Assembly (NCBI GenBank): GCA_003221635.1
Contig: QHSR01000018.1
Span: 26,096 to 58,136 of the forward strand
From: Candidatus Rokuibacteriota bacterium
Lineage (GTDB): Bacteria > Methylomirabilota > Methylomirabilia > Rokubacteriales > CSP1-6
DNA length: 32,041 nucleotides
Reading direction: 5' to 3'
Made by a program: the position numbers and the translations under genes. Under the pieces are notes generated by a model. It ran no database searches, was not told where the DNA came from, and saw only the letters and a list, made by a program, of their open reading frames with translations. Each line of letters starts with the position of its first letter. The stretch's first letter is position 1. Positions 24,010 to 30,924 of this stretch are shown here, in pieces.

Positions 24010-25918
24010 GACCACGCTCGCGAGACTGCTGCAGAGGAACGCCCGCGACCGTCGCGACCGGCCCGCGATCCGCGAGAAGGACCGCGGCATCTGGCAAACC
24101 TGGACGTGGAGCCAGTACCACGATGAGGTCCGCGCTTTCGCGCTCGGGCTCGCCGCCCTCGGGTTCAAGCGCGGCGAGCGGCTGTCGGTCATCGGCGACA
24201 ACCGTCCCCGCCTCTACTGGGCGCAGGTCGCCGCCCAGTGCCTGGGCGGCGTGCCGGTGCCCGTCTACCAGGATTCGATCGCGAAGGAGCTCGCCTTCGT
24301 CTGGAATCACGCCGAGTGCTCGGTGATCGTCGCCGAGGACCAGGAACAGATCGACAAGGTGCTGACCCTCCGGGACCAGCTCCCGGCCCTCCGCCTCGTC
24401 GTCTACGACGATCCGCGCGGCATGCTGCAGTACAAGCACGACTGGCTCCGCTCCTATCAGGCCGTCCAGGAGCTCGGGCGCAAGTTCGCGGCCGAGCACC
24501 CCGGCTACTTCGAGGCCGAGGTCGAGAAGGGGAAGCCGGAGGATGTCGCCAGTATCTGCTACACCTCCGGCACCACCGGCAGCCCGAAGGGCGTCATGCT
24601 GACGCACGCCAACGCGATCGCCATCGCGGACGCCTTCCGCAAGGCCGACGACGTCCGGCCGGAGGACGACGCTCTCGCCTACCTGCCGATGGCGTGGGCG
24701 GGCGACGCCGCCTACACCTTGTTTCTCAGCCTCGTGGTGGGCTTCTGCGCCAACTGCCCGGAGAGCCCGGAGACGGTCCAGCGCGACCTGCGCGAGCTGG
24801 GGCCGACGACCGTGCTGGCGCCGCCCCGCATCTGGGAGAACATGCTGACGGCGGTGCAGGTGAAGGCCGCCGACGCGCCCGCCCTCAAGCGGTGGGTCTT
24901 CGAGCGCTTCCGGGCCGCCGCCGAGCGGGCGGAGATCCTTCGCGCCGACGGCAAGCCGATTCCCGTCGGACTGCGGCTGGCGTGCATGATCGGTGACGTG
25001 CTCGTCTACACGCCGATCCGTGATCAGCTCGGCCTGCGCCGCGCCAAGTGGGCGCTCACGGGCGGGGCGCCCCTCGGGCCGGACACGTTTCGCTTCTTCC
25101 GGTCGATCGGCGTCAACCTCAAGCAGGTCTACGGCTCCACGGAGACGACGGGCCTGGTGTCGCTGCAGCCGAGCGCTGAAGCCAATCCGACGACCGCCGG
25201 CCGGCCCTGCCCGGGCATCGAGGTCAAGATCGCCGAGCGCGGAGAAGTGCTGGTCCGGGGTCCCGTCATCTTCAAGGGCTATCTCAAGAACGAAGAGGCC
25301 ACGCGCGAGGTCATCGATCCGGACGGCTGGTTCCACACCGGCGATGCGGGCTTCATGGATCCGCGCGGCCATCTCGTCATCATCGACCGCGTCAAGGATG
25401 TCGGTGCCCTCCAGGACGGTACCCCGTTCGCGCCGCAGTTCATCGAGAACAAGCTGAAGTACAGCCCCTTCGTCCGCGAGGCGGTGGCCTTCGGCCACGA
25501 GCGCGCCTTCGTCACCGCCATGATCGCCATCGACCTCAACACGGTGGGGAACTGGGCCGAGCGGCGCGGGATTCCTTACACGAGCTACATGGACCTGAGC
25601 CAGAAGCCCGAGGTGTGCGAGCTGATCCGCGAGGAGATCCGGAAGGGCAACGAGACGCTGCCGGAGTCCACGCGGATCCGGCGCTTCCTGCTGCTCACCA
25701 AGGATCTGGAGGCCGACGACGCCGAGATGACGCGCACCCGCAAGGTGCGGCGCCGCTTCGTGGCCGAAAAATACGCCTCGGTCGTCGACGCGTTCTACTC
25801 CGGCGGCCACGCGGTGGAGCTGGCGGCGACCATCACCTACGAGGACGGCCGCCAGGCCACCATGAAGTCGCGCGTGCGCGTGGAGGACGTCGAGGCGACG
25901 GTGGTGGCGCGTGTCTGA
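24002..25918 (+). CDS. AMP-forming long-chain-type acyl-CoA synthetase (ligase 2)
   Basis: This 638-residue ligase is a paralogue of ligase 1 (shared phrases IREKDRGIWQTWTWSQY, GDNRPRLYWAQ, GGVPVPVYQDS and VVYDDPRGM). The P-loop ICYTSGTTGSPKGVMLTH lies near 184-201, APPRIWENML follows, the adenine motif YGSTETTG is near 377, GWFHTGDAGFMDPRGHLVIIDRVKD comes next, and TRTRKVRRRFVAEKY is near 578. GTG 24002 has GGAGG five bases upstream and overlaps the broken livG3 by 8 bases. It overlaps livH3 by 8 bases at its end. It should activate the substrate of transporter set 3. Differences around the YGSTET pocket suggest another acid than ligase 1, by inference. Confidence 0.93.
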   Translation: MAETTLARLLQRNARDRRDRPAIREKDRGIWQTWTWSQYHDEVRAFALGLAALGFKRGERLSVIGDNRPRLYWAQVAAQCLGGVPVPVYQDSIAKELAFVWNHAECSVIVAEDQEQIDKVLTLRDQLPALRLVVYDDPRGMLQYKHDWLRSYQAVQELGRKFAAEHPGYFEAEVEKGKPEDVASICYTSGTTGSPKGVMLTHANAIAIADAFRKADDVRPEDDALAYLPMAWAGDAAYTLFLSLVVGFCANCPESPETVQRDLRELGPTTVLAPPRIWENMLTAVQVKAADAPALKRWVFERFRAAAERAEILRADGKPIPVGLRLACMIGDVLVYTPIRDQLGLRRAKWALTGGAPLGPDTFRFFRSIGVNLKQVYGSTETTGLVSLQPSAEANPTTAGRPCPGIEVKIAERGEVLVRGPVIFKGYLKNEEATREVIDPDGWFHTGDAGFMDPRGHLVIIDRVKDVGALQDGTPFAPQFIENKLKYSPFVREAVAFGHERAFVTAMIAIDLNTVGNWAERRGIPYTSYMDLSQKPEVCELIREEIRKGNETLPESTRIRRFLLLTKDLEADDAEMTRTRKVRRRFVAEKYASVVDAFYSGGHAVELAATITYEDGRQATMKSRVRVEDVEATVVARV

Positions 25919-26807
25919 CGACCTCAGCTTCTTCTTTCTCCTGATGTCGAACGGCCTGCTGATCGGCCTGATGTATTCGCTGATCGCGCTCGGGTTCGTG
26001 CTCGTCTACAAGGCGACCGACGCCATCAACTTCGCCCAGGGCGAGTTCGTCATGATCGCGGGTTTCGTGGCGGCCGGCTGTCTCATGGTCTGGGGGGCGC
26101 CGCTCTGGTTGGCCGTCACGCTCGCGGTGGCGAGTCTGGTGGTATTCGGCTTCGTCCTCGAGCGCGTCATGCTGCGCCGGCTCATCGGCCGACCCGTGAT
26201 CGCCGTGGTCATGGCGACCATCGGGTTGGCGTCGATCCTGCGCGGCGTCGGGCCGTTCACCATCTTCTCCGGGACCAAGCCGCTGCCGCTGCCCATCCGC
26301 GACGAGCCGTTCATGCTGGGCCCGCTCTTCATCCCGCCCATCCAGCTCCTGGGCGCCGGCGTGAGCCTGACCTTCCTGGCCGGCTTCGGCTGGTTCTTCT
26401 TGAAGTCGCGCAAGGGCATCGCCATGCGGGCGGTCGCCGACAACCAGCAGGTCGCGATGGCCATGGGCATCGACGTCGAGCGCTACTTCGGCGTGGCGTG
26501 GGCGATGACGGGCGTGGTCTCGGCGCTCGGCGGCATCCTCTGGGGGAACCTCCTCGGCGTCGACGTGAACCTGGCCCTGGTCGGCTTCAAGGTGTTCCCG
26601 GTCGTGATCCTGGGCGGGCTCGACTCCATCCCCGGCGCGATCCTGGGCGGTCTCATCGTCGGCGTCGTCGAGAACATCGCGGCCGGCTACGTCAATCCCT
26701 ACGTCGGCGGCGGCACCAAGGACTTTGCCCCCTACGTCCTCATGATCCTCGCGCTCATGATTCGCCCGTACGGCATCTTCGGCAAACGCATCATCGAGCG
26801 CGTATGA
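25911..26807 (+). CDS. livH: HAAT ABC transporter permease LivH (set 3)
   Basis: This 298-residue membrane permease is intact. N-terminal LLIGLMYSLIALGFVLVYKATDAINFAQGEFVMIAG is followed by VIAVVMATIGLASILRGVGPF (the helix missing in livH2), MRAVADNQQVAMAMGIDVERYFGVAWAMTGVVSALGG and VVILGGLDSIPGAILGGLIVGVVENIAAGY. It ends IRPYGIFGKRIIERV, like livH2. The GTG start at 25911 overlaps the ligase 2 stop by 8 bases. Nearly 500 bases of repeats separate it from livM3. Confidence 0.94.
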   Translation: MSDDLSFFFLLMSNGLLIGLMYSLIALGFVLVYKATDAINFAQGEFVMIAGFVAAGCLMVWGAPLWLAVTLAVASLVVFGFVLERVMLRRLIGRPVIAVVMATIGLASILRGVGPFTIFSGTKPLPLPIRDEPFMLGPLFIPPIQLLGAGVSLTFLAGFGWFFLKSRKGIAMRAVADNQQVAMAMGIDVERYFGVAWAMTGVVSALGGILWGNLLGVDVNLALVGFKVFPVVILGGLDSIPGAILGGLIVGVVENIAAGYVNPYVGGGTKDFAPYVLMILALMIRPYGIFGKRIIERV

Positions 26808-26818
26808 AGTCTCTTACC

Positions 26819-26988
26819 GGGCTCGGGGCGGAGGGGCGGGGTGGGGGGAGGGGGGCTGGGACCACGCGGCACGCGTGCGCATTTCCGGGCGCGGCTGGGC
26901 TCCATCCGGGCGCGGCGCGTCCGCAAACGACTCGGAGGGAACGGGTCCCAGCCCCCCTCCCCCCACCCCGCCCCTCCGCCCCGAGCCC
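26819..26988 (+). repeat. Conserved-loop/variable-arm element, copy C
   Basis: Arms 26819-26863 and 26944-26988 are perfect reverse complements (45 of 45). The loop holds exact box 1 (26861-26880, overlapping the arm by its ACC), a 10-base spacer, box 2 (from 26891) and box 3 (26934-26947, whose GGTC pairs with the GACC of box 1). The left arm contains several runs of four to six G on the plus strand, able to form a G-quadruplex. Confidence 0.95.
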
Positions 26989-27129
26989 TCGCGCGACTCG
27001 CAGAGAACCGGAACGGGTCCCAGCACCCCTCTCCCCACGCCGCCCCCATGCCCTGAGCCCTCCCTCTGCGTGCAGAGAACTCGTGTCAGCACCCTTCATG
27101 CGTGGGTACTCATGCGCGGTCGCCGAGTG
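26989..27129 (+). repeat. Degenerate 72-bp tandem units related to the element's right half (D)
   Basis: The segment AACGGGTCCCAGC plus its C-rich continuation (26940-26990) recurs with about 80% identity 72 bases later (27012-27062). CAGAGAAC at 27001 recurs at 27073, again 72 bases on. These look like decayed right halves of the element with no left arms. Nothing coding is supported. Confidence 0.7.
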
Positions 27130-27289
27130 GAGCCCGCGGGGGTGGGGTGGGGTGGGGGGTGGCGAGACCCGTTCCCGCCACGCGAGCGGCGGAGCGAGAG
27201 CGCCCGGATGGAGCCCAGCCGCAACGGGGAACGCGCACGCGTGCCGCGTGGTCGCGCCACCCCCCACCCCACCCCGCCCCCGCGGGCTC
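27130..27289 (-). repeat. Conserved-loop/variable-arm element, copy E (inverted)
   Basis: Arms 27130-27164 and 27255-27289 are reverse complements in 34 of 35 positions. The loop reads on the minus strand, with exact box 1 at 27252-27233, a 10-base spacer, box 2 at 27222-27200 and box 3 at 27179-27166. It lies just before livM3, 18 bases ahead of its GTG start, and opposite in direction to copies A-C. Confidence 0.93.
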
Positions 27290-27306
27290 GACGCGTGGAG
27301 CAGGGC

Positions 27307-28374
27307 GTGATTCACAGAGAGTGTGGGGTGCTGAAGACGACGTATGAGGCGGATATGGGGCTGTATCCGCTGCCGATCGCGCGCTGGACGGTCGCCGCCG
27401 TCGCGGTCCTGTTCTTCGCGGTCATCCCGCTCACCCTGCACGAGTACTTCCTGTCGGTCGCCAACCTCGTCTGGATCGCGGTCATCGGCGCCCTCGGCCT
27501 CAACATCCTGGTCGGCTACACGGGACAGGTCTCGATCGGCCACGGGGCGTTCATGTCGGTCGGCGCCTACACCGCCGCCAACCTCGCCAATCGTCTCGGG
27601 TCGCCCTGGCCCGTGAATCTGGTCGCCGGTGGGCTCATGGCGGCGCTGATCGGCGCCATCGTCGGCATCCCGTCCCTGCGCATCAAGGGCCTTTATCTGG
27701 CGATCGCCACGCTGGCCGGCCAGCTCATCATCGAGTGGACGATCAACCACGTGACCTTCATCAGCGGGGGCGTGCAGGCCTCAATCGAGGTGGCGCGGCC
27801 GCGTCTGGGCCCGATGGTCCTCGACAGCCAGCGCGACATGTACTACTTCCTGCTCGTCTTCGTCGTCCTGGCCATCATCGGGACGATGAACCTCATGCGC
27901 ACCCGGGTGGGGCGCGCCTTCATCGCCATTCGCGACCACGACATCGCCGCCGAGATCATCGGCATCAACATCTTCCGCTACAAGCTCCTCGCGTTCGCCA
28001 TCTCCTCCTTCTACGCCGGGATGACCGGCGTGCTGTACACGTACTTCCTCGGCATCGCCAACTACGAGCAGTTCCAGATCGGCGTCTCCATCGACTACCT
28101 GGCGATGATCATCATCGGCGGGCTCGGCTCGGTGCTGGGCTCGATCTTCGGGGCCATCTTCGTGACCCTGCTGCCGATCGTCATCCGCTACACCATGGAG
28201 GCCTTCGGCGGAGTCTTCTTCGCTCAACAGACCGTGCTCAACCTGATTCCCAACCTCCGCCTCATGATGTTCGGGGCCCTCATCATCTTTTTCCTGATCG
28301 TGGAGCCCGAGGGGCTGAACCGCTTGTGGCGGAACATCCGCAGCTATTTCAGAGTCTGGCCGTTCGCGTACTGA
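27307..28374 (+). CDS. livM: HAAT ABC transporter permease LivM (set 3)
   Basis: This is a 355-residue membrane permease. GTG 27307 (V-I-H-R-E-C-G-V-L-K-T-T-Y) is chosen because the matching segment begins the conserved part of livM2; GTG 27328 is an alternative. The frame stays open far upstream, but only through repeat DNA. Visible blocks are IGALGLNILVGYTGQVSIGHGAFMSVGAYT, IPSLRIKGLYLAIATLAGQ, IRDHDIAAEIIGINIFRYKLLAFAISSFYAGMTG, IIIGGLGSVLGSIFGAIF and the end FRVWPFAY. It has no clear ribosome site, so the upstream hairpin could influence its translation. Confidence 0.92.
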   Translation: MIHRECGVLKTTYEADMGLYPLPIARWTVAAVAVLFFAVIPLTLHEYFLSVANLVWIAVIGALGLNILVGYTGQVSIGHGAFMSVGAYTAANLANRLGSPWPVNLVAGGLMAALIGAIVGIPSLRIKGLYLAIATLAGQLIIEWTINHVTFISGGVQASIEVARPRLGPMVLDSQRDMYYFLLVFVVLAIIGTMNLMRTRVGRAFIAIRDHDIAAEIIGINIFRYKLLAFAISSFYAGMTGVLYTYFLGIANYEQFQIGVSIDYLAMIIIGGLGSVLGSIFGAIFVTLLPIVIRYTMEAFGGVFFAQQTVLNLIPNLRLMMFGALIIFFLIVEPEGLNRLWRNIRSYFRVWPFAY

Positions 28375-28385
28375 CGTACGCGACC

Positions 28386-28391
28386 AAGGAG
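28386..28391 (+). promoter_or_regulatory. Ribosome binding site deciding the livK3 start
   Basis: AAGGAG ends one base before ATG 28393 but 7 bases before ATG 28399. The spacing favours 28399. Confidence 0.6.
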
Positions 28392-28398
28392 AATGCTC

Positions 28399-29652
28399 AT
28401 GAGGGAGTTTCTGGCTATCGCGACGGCGCTGATCCTGGCGACGGGCAGCCTGCTGACGGCCGCTCCGTCCCATGCTCAGTCGAGGGGCGAAATCGTCATC
28501 GGTGTCCAGTGTGACCGCACCGGACCGACCCAGATCGTCGGCACGGTCCTCTGCCCGGCCTTCCACGACTACGTCGCTCTCGTGAACTCCAAGGGCGGCG
28601 TCGAGGGCTTCAAGCTCAAAGCCCTCGAGATCGACCACGAGTACAAGGTGCCGCCGGCGGTCGAGTCCTACGAGCGCCACAAGAAGGACGGCGCGGTGAC
28701 GATGGCCATCTACGGCACGCCCCAGATCTATGCGCTCGCGGCGAAGCTCACCGAGGATCGCATCCCCGGCACCTCGCCGGGTTTCGGCAGCGCCGCCGCC
28801 GCCGACGGCGTCCGGTACCCCTACATCTTTCCGATCGCCGCGACCTACTGGTCCCAGGGAGCCGCGGCCGTGGACTTCGTGAAGAAGCAGCTGGGCGGCA
28901 GCCTCAAGGGCAAGAAGATCGCGTACATCTTCTACGACAACCCGGCCGGCCGCGAGCCCATCGAGGTCATCGAGGACCTCGCGACGAAGGAAGGGTTCCA
29001 GCTCAAGACGTTCGCGGTCCCGCCCCCCGGCGTCGAGATGGGCGCTCAGGTGCTGGACATCGCCCAGCGCTTCCGGGCGGACTTCGTGATCGGGCACCTC
29101 TTCGGCGGCGCGCCGTCGGTGTCGATCAAGGAGTTCAAGCGGGTGGGCTATCCGCTGCGTAAGGTGGTGTCGTTCGTGTGGGGCGCGGCCGAGGCCAACA
29201 TCGACGGCGCCGGCGGCTTCGCCGTCGCCGAGGGGTATTTCGCGATGCAGTTCGCCGGGGTGGGCACCGACTATCCCGTGCTGAACGAGATCCGCGAGAT
29301 GTACAAAAAGCAGGGCAAGGAGCCGCCCAAGGAGATGGCCTCCACCGTGTTCTACAACCGGGGCGTGCTCATCGCCGCCCTGCACGTCGAGGCCATCCGC
29401 AACGCCTTGAAGGCCAGGCCGGACGGCAAGATCACTGGCGTCGACACGAAGGCCGGCTTCGAGAAGATCTCGAACTTCACCCTGGGCGGGTTGGTGCCGC
29501 CCCTCAAAATCAGCCCGACCGACCACGAAGGGGGCGGGCTCGTGCAGATCTGGCAGGTGAAGGACGGGAAGTTCGTGAAGGTCACCGACTGGTTCGCCGC
29601 CTATCAGGACGTGGTGGCCAAGCACATCAAGGAGTCGGGCGCGAAGAAGTGA
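28399..29652 (+). CDS. livK: HAAT-type substrate-binding protein LivK (set 3)
   Basis: This 417-residue periplasmic protein has the signal peptide MREFLAIATALILATGSLLTAAPSHA, cleaved before QSRGE. The mature part starts IVIGVQCDRTGPTQIVGTVLCPAFHDYVALVNSKGGVEG. Two cysteines about 20 residues apart differ from the LivK2 pattern. Then come YERHKKDGAVTMAIYGTPQI, FPIAATYWSQGAAAVDFVKKQLGG and KIAYIFYDNPAGREPIEVIEDL. The protein is only moderately like LivK2 although the order of the set is the same, suggesting different ligands. The stop overlaps livF3 (GTGA). Confidence 0.93.
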   Translation: MREFLAIATALILATGSLLTAAPSHAQSRGEIVIGVQCDRTGPTQIVGTVLCPAFHDYVALVNSKGGVEGFKLKALEIDHEYKVPPAVESYERHKKDGAVTMAIYGTPQIYALAAKLTEDRIPGTSPGFGSAAAADGVRYPYIFPIAATYWSQGAAAVDFVKKQLGGSLKGKKIAYIFYDNPAGREPIEVIEDLATKEGFQLKTFAVPPPGVEMGAQVLDIAQRFRADFVIGHLFGGAPSVSIKEFKRVGYPLRKVVSFVWGAAEANIDGAGGFAVAEGYFAMQFAGVGTDYPVLNEIREMYKKQGKEPPKEMASTVFYNRGVLIAALHVEAIRNALKARPDGKITGVDTKAGFEKISNFTLGGLVPPLKISPTDHEGGGLVQIWQVKDGKFVKVTDWFAAYQDVVAKHIKESGAKK

Positions 29653-30452
29653 CCGACGCGCTGAGCCTCAACAACGTCGAGGTCATCTACGACGGCGTGA
29701 TCCTCGTCCTCAAGGGCGTGTCGCTCAACGTCCGCGAGGGCGGGATCACGACGTTGCTCGGCGCCAACGGCGCCGGCAAGACGACGACGCTCAAGGCCGT
29801 CTCGGGCCTGTTGCGGTCCGAGCGCGGCGAGGTGACGAAGGGCTCCATCGAGTTCAAGAGCGAGCGGATCGATCGGCTGCCCCCGCACGCGGTGGTCCGG
29901 CACGGCATCGTGCAGGTGTTCGAGGGCCGGCGGGTCTTCGAGCACCTGACCACCGAGGAGAACCTCATCGCGGGGGCGCACATTCAGACGGACCGACAGA
30001 AGGTCGTCGCCGGGATCGAGCGCGTCTACGGGTATTTCCCTCGGCTCAATGAGCGGCGCTCCGTCCAGGCCGGCTACCTCTCCGGCGGCGAGCAGCAGAT
30101 GCTCGTGATCGGCCGGGCGCTGATGGCGGACCCGCACGTCATGCTGCTCGACGAGCCGTCGCTCGGGCTGGCGCCCATGCTGGTCGAGGAGATCTTCGGG
30201 ATCGTGCAGCAACTGAACCGGCAGGAGAAGCTGACGGTGCTGCTGGTCGAGCAGAACGCCGCGCTGGCGCTCACCATCGCCGAGCACGGCTACGTGATGG
30301 AGAACGGACGGATCGTGCTCGACGGCACCGCGGCGGCCCTCACGGAGAACGCGGACATCAAGGAGTTCTACCTCGGCCTCACCGAGGTCGGCGCCCGCCG
30401 GTCGTACCGCGACGTCAAACATTACAAGCGTCGAAAACGCTGGCTCTCCTAG
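29649..30452 (+). CDS. livF: HAAT ABC transporter ATPase LivF (set 3), with basic tail
   Basis: This is a 267-residue ATPase. It has NNVEVIYDGVILVLKGVSLNV, Walker A GANGAGKTTTLK, VQVFEGRRVFEHLTTEENL, signature LSGGEQQMLVIGRAL, Walker B VMLLDEPSLGLAP and LLVEQNAALAL. The C-terminus YRDVKHYKRRKRWLS repeats the LivF2 tail. GTG 29649 overlaps the livK3 stop by four bases. Its stop codon lies within the ribosome site (AGGAGGAG) of the haemoglobin gene. Confidence 0.93.
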   Translation: MTDALSLNNVEVIYDGVILVLKGVSLNVREGGITTLLGANGAGKTTTLKAVSGLLRSERGEVTKGSIEFKSERIDRLPPHAVVRHGIVQVFEGRRVFEHLTTEENLIAGAHIQTDRQKVVAGIERVYGYFPRLNERRSVQAGYLSGGEQQMLVIGRALMADPHVMLLDEPSLGLAPMLVEEIFGIVQQLNRQEKLTVLLVEQNAALALTIAEHGYVMENGRIVLDGTAAALTENADIKEFYLGLTEVGARRSYRDVKHYKRRKRWLS

Positions 30453-30466
30453 GAGGAGCGCAGTCC

Positions 30467-30919
30467 ATGGGACGCACCCGCGCGATCGGACTCGGACTCG
30501 CCATGCTCATCGCGGCGCTGAATCTCGCCGCGTGCGCGACCATGGGCGACCCGCCGCCGACGCTCTACAGGCGCCTGGGCGGGCGCGAGGGCATCTCGAT
30601 CGTCGTCGCCGACTTCGTCACCACCATGAGCGGTGACAGCCGGGTCAACGCCCGGTTCAAGGACATGAAGGGGCCCGACATCGAGAAGCTGAAGTCGAAT
30701 CTCTCGGACCAGATCTGCGACGCCACCGGCGGGCCCTGCTCCTACCTCGGGCGCGACATGAAAACGGCCCACACGGGGATGAAGATCAGCGAGGCCGAGT
30801 GGAACGCGACCGTCGAGAACCTCGTCAAGGCGATGGACAAGAACAAGGTGGGGCCGACGGAGAAGAGCGAATTGCTGGGCGCCCTCGGTCCGATGAAGGC
30901 CGACATCGTCGGCCAGTAG
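30467..30919 (+). CDS. Exported truncated haemoglobin (group 1), lipoprotein
   Basis: This 150-residue protein has a lipoprotein signal with lipobox LAAC (Cys23) and a group 1 truncated-globin domain from about residue 33. The domain reads LYRRLGGREGISIVVADF, then DQICDATGGPCSYLGRDMKTAHTGMKIS, where His102 aligns with the haem-binding proximal (F8) histidine. Val51 stands at the position of the B10 tyrosine found in mycobacterial HbN, so the distal pocket differs. Cys84 and Cys91 could form a disulfide outside the cytoplasm. AGGAGGAG at 30451-30458 precedes ATG 30467. Placed as a lipoprotein after the Liv operon, it may handle oxygen or NO in the envelope; that role is inferred. Confidence 0.87.
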   Translation: MGRTRAIGLGLAMLIAALNLAACATMGDPPPTLYRRLGGREGISIVVADFVTTMSGDSRVNARFKDMKGPDIEKLKSNLSDQICDATGGPCSYLGRDMKTAHTGMKISEAEWNATVENLVKAMDKNKVGPTEKSELLGALGPMKADIVGQ

Positions 30920-30924
30920 TCGAG

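Noticed and set aside
26819-27289. CRISPR array
   Set aside because: Repeat copies differ in orientation and length, are not regularly spaced with unique spacers, and no cas gene is present.
12730-27289. Integron attC-type or insertion-sequence-type element
   Set aside because: No integrase or transposase is present. attC sites conserve ends and vary the loop, the opposite of what is seen, and no target-site duplications were recognisable.
26875-27306. Possible long N-terminal extension of LivM3 through the repeat island
   Set aside because: The frame is open only because repeat DNA lacks stops. The conserved LivM start is at GTG 27307.
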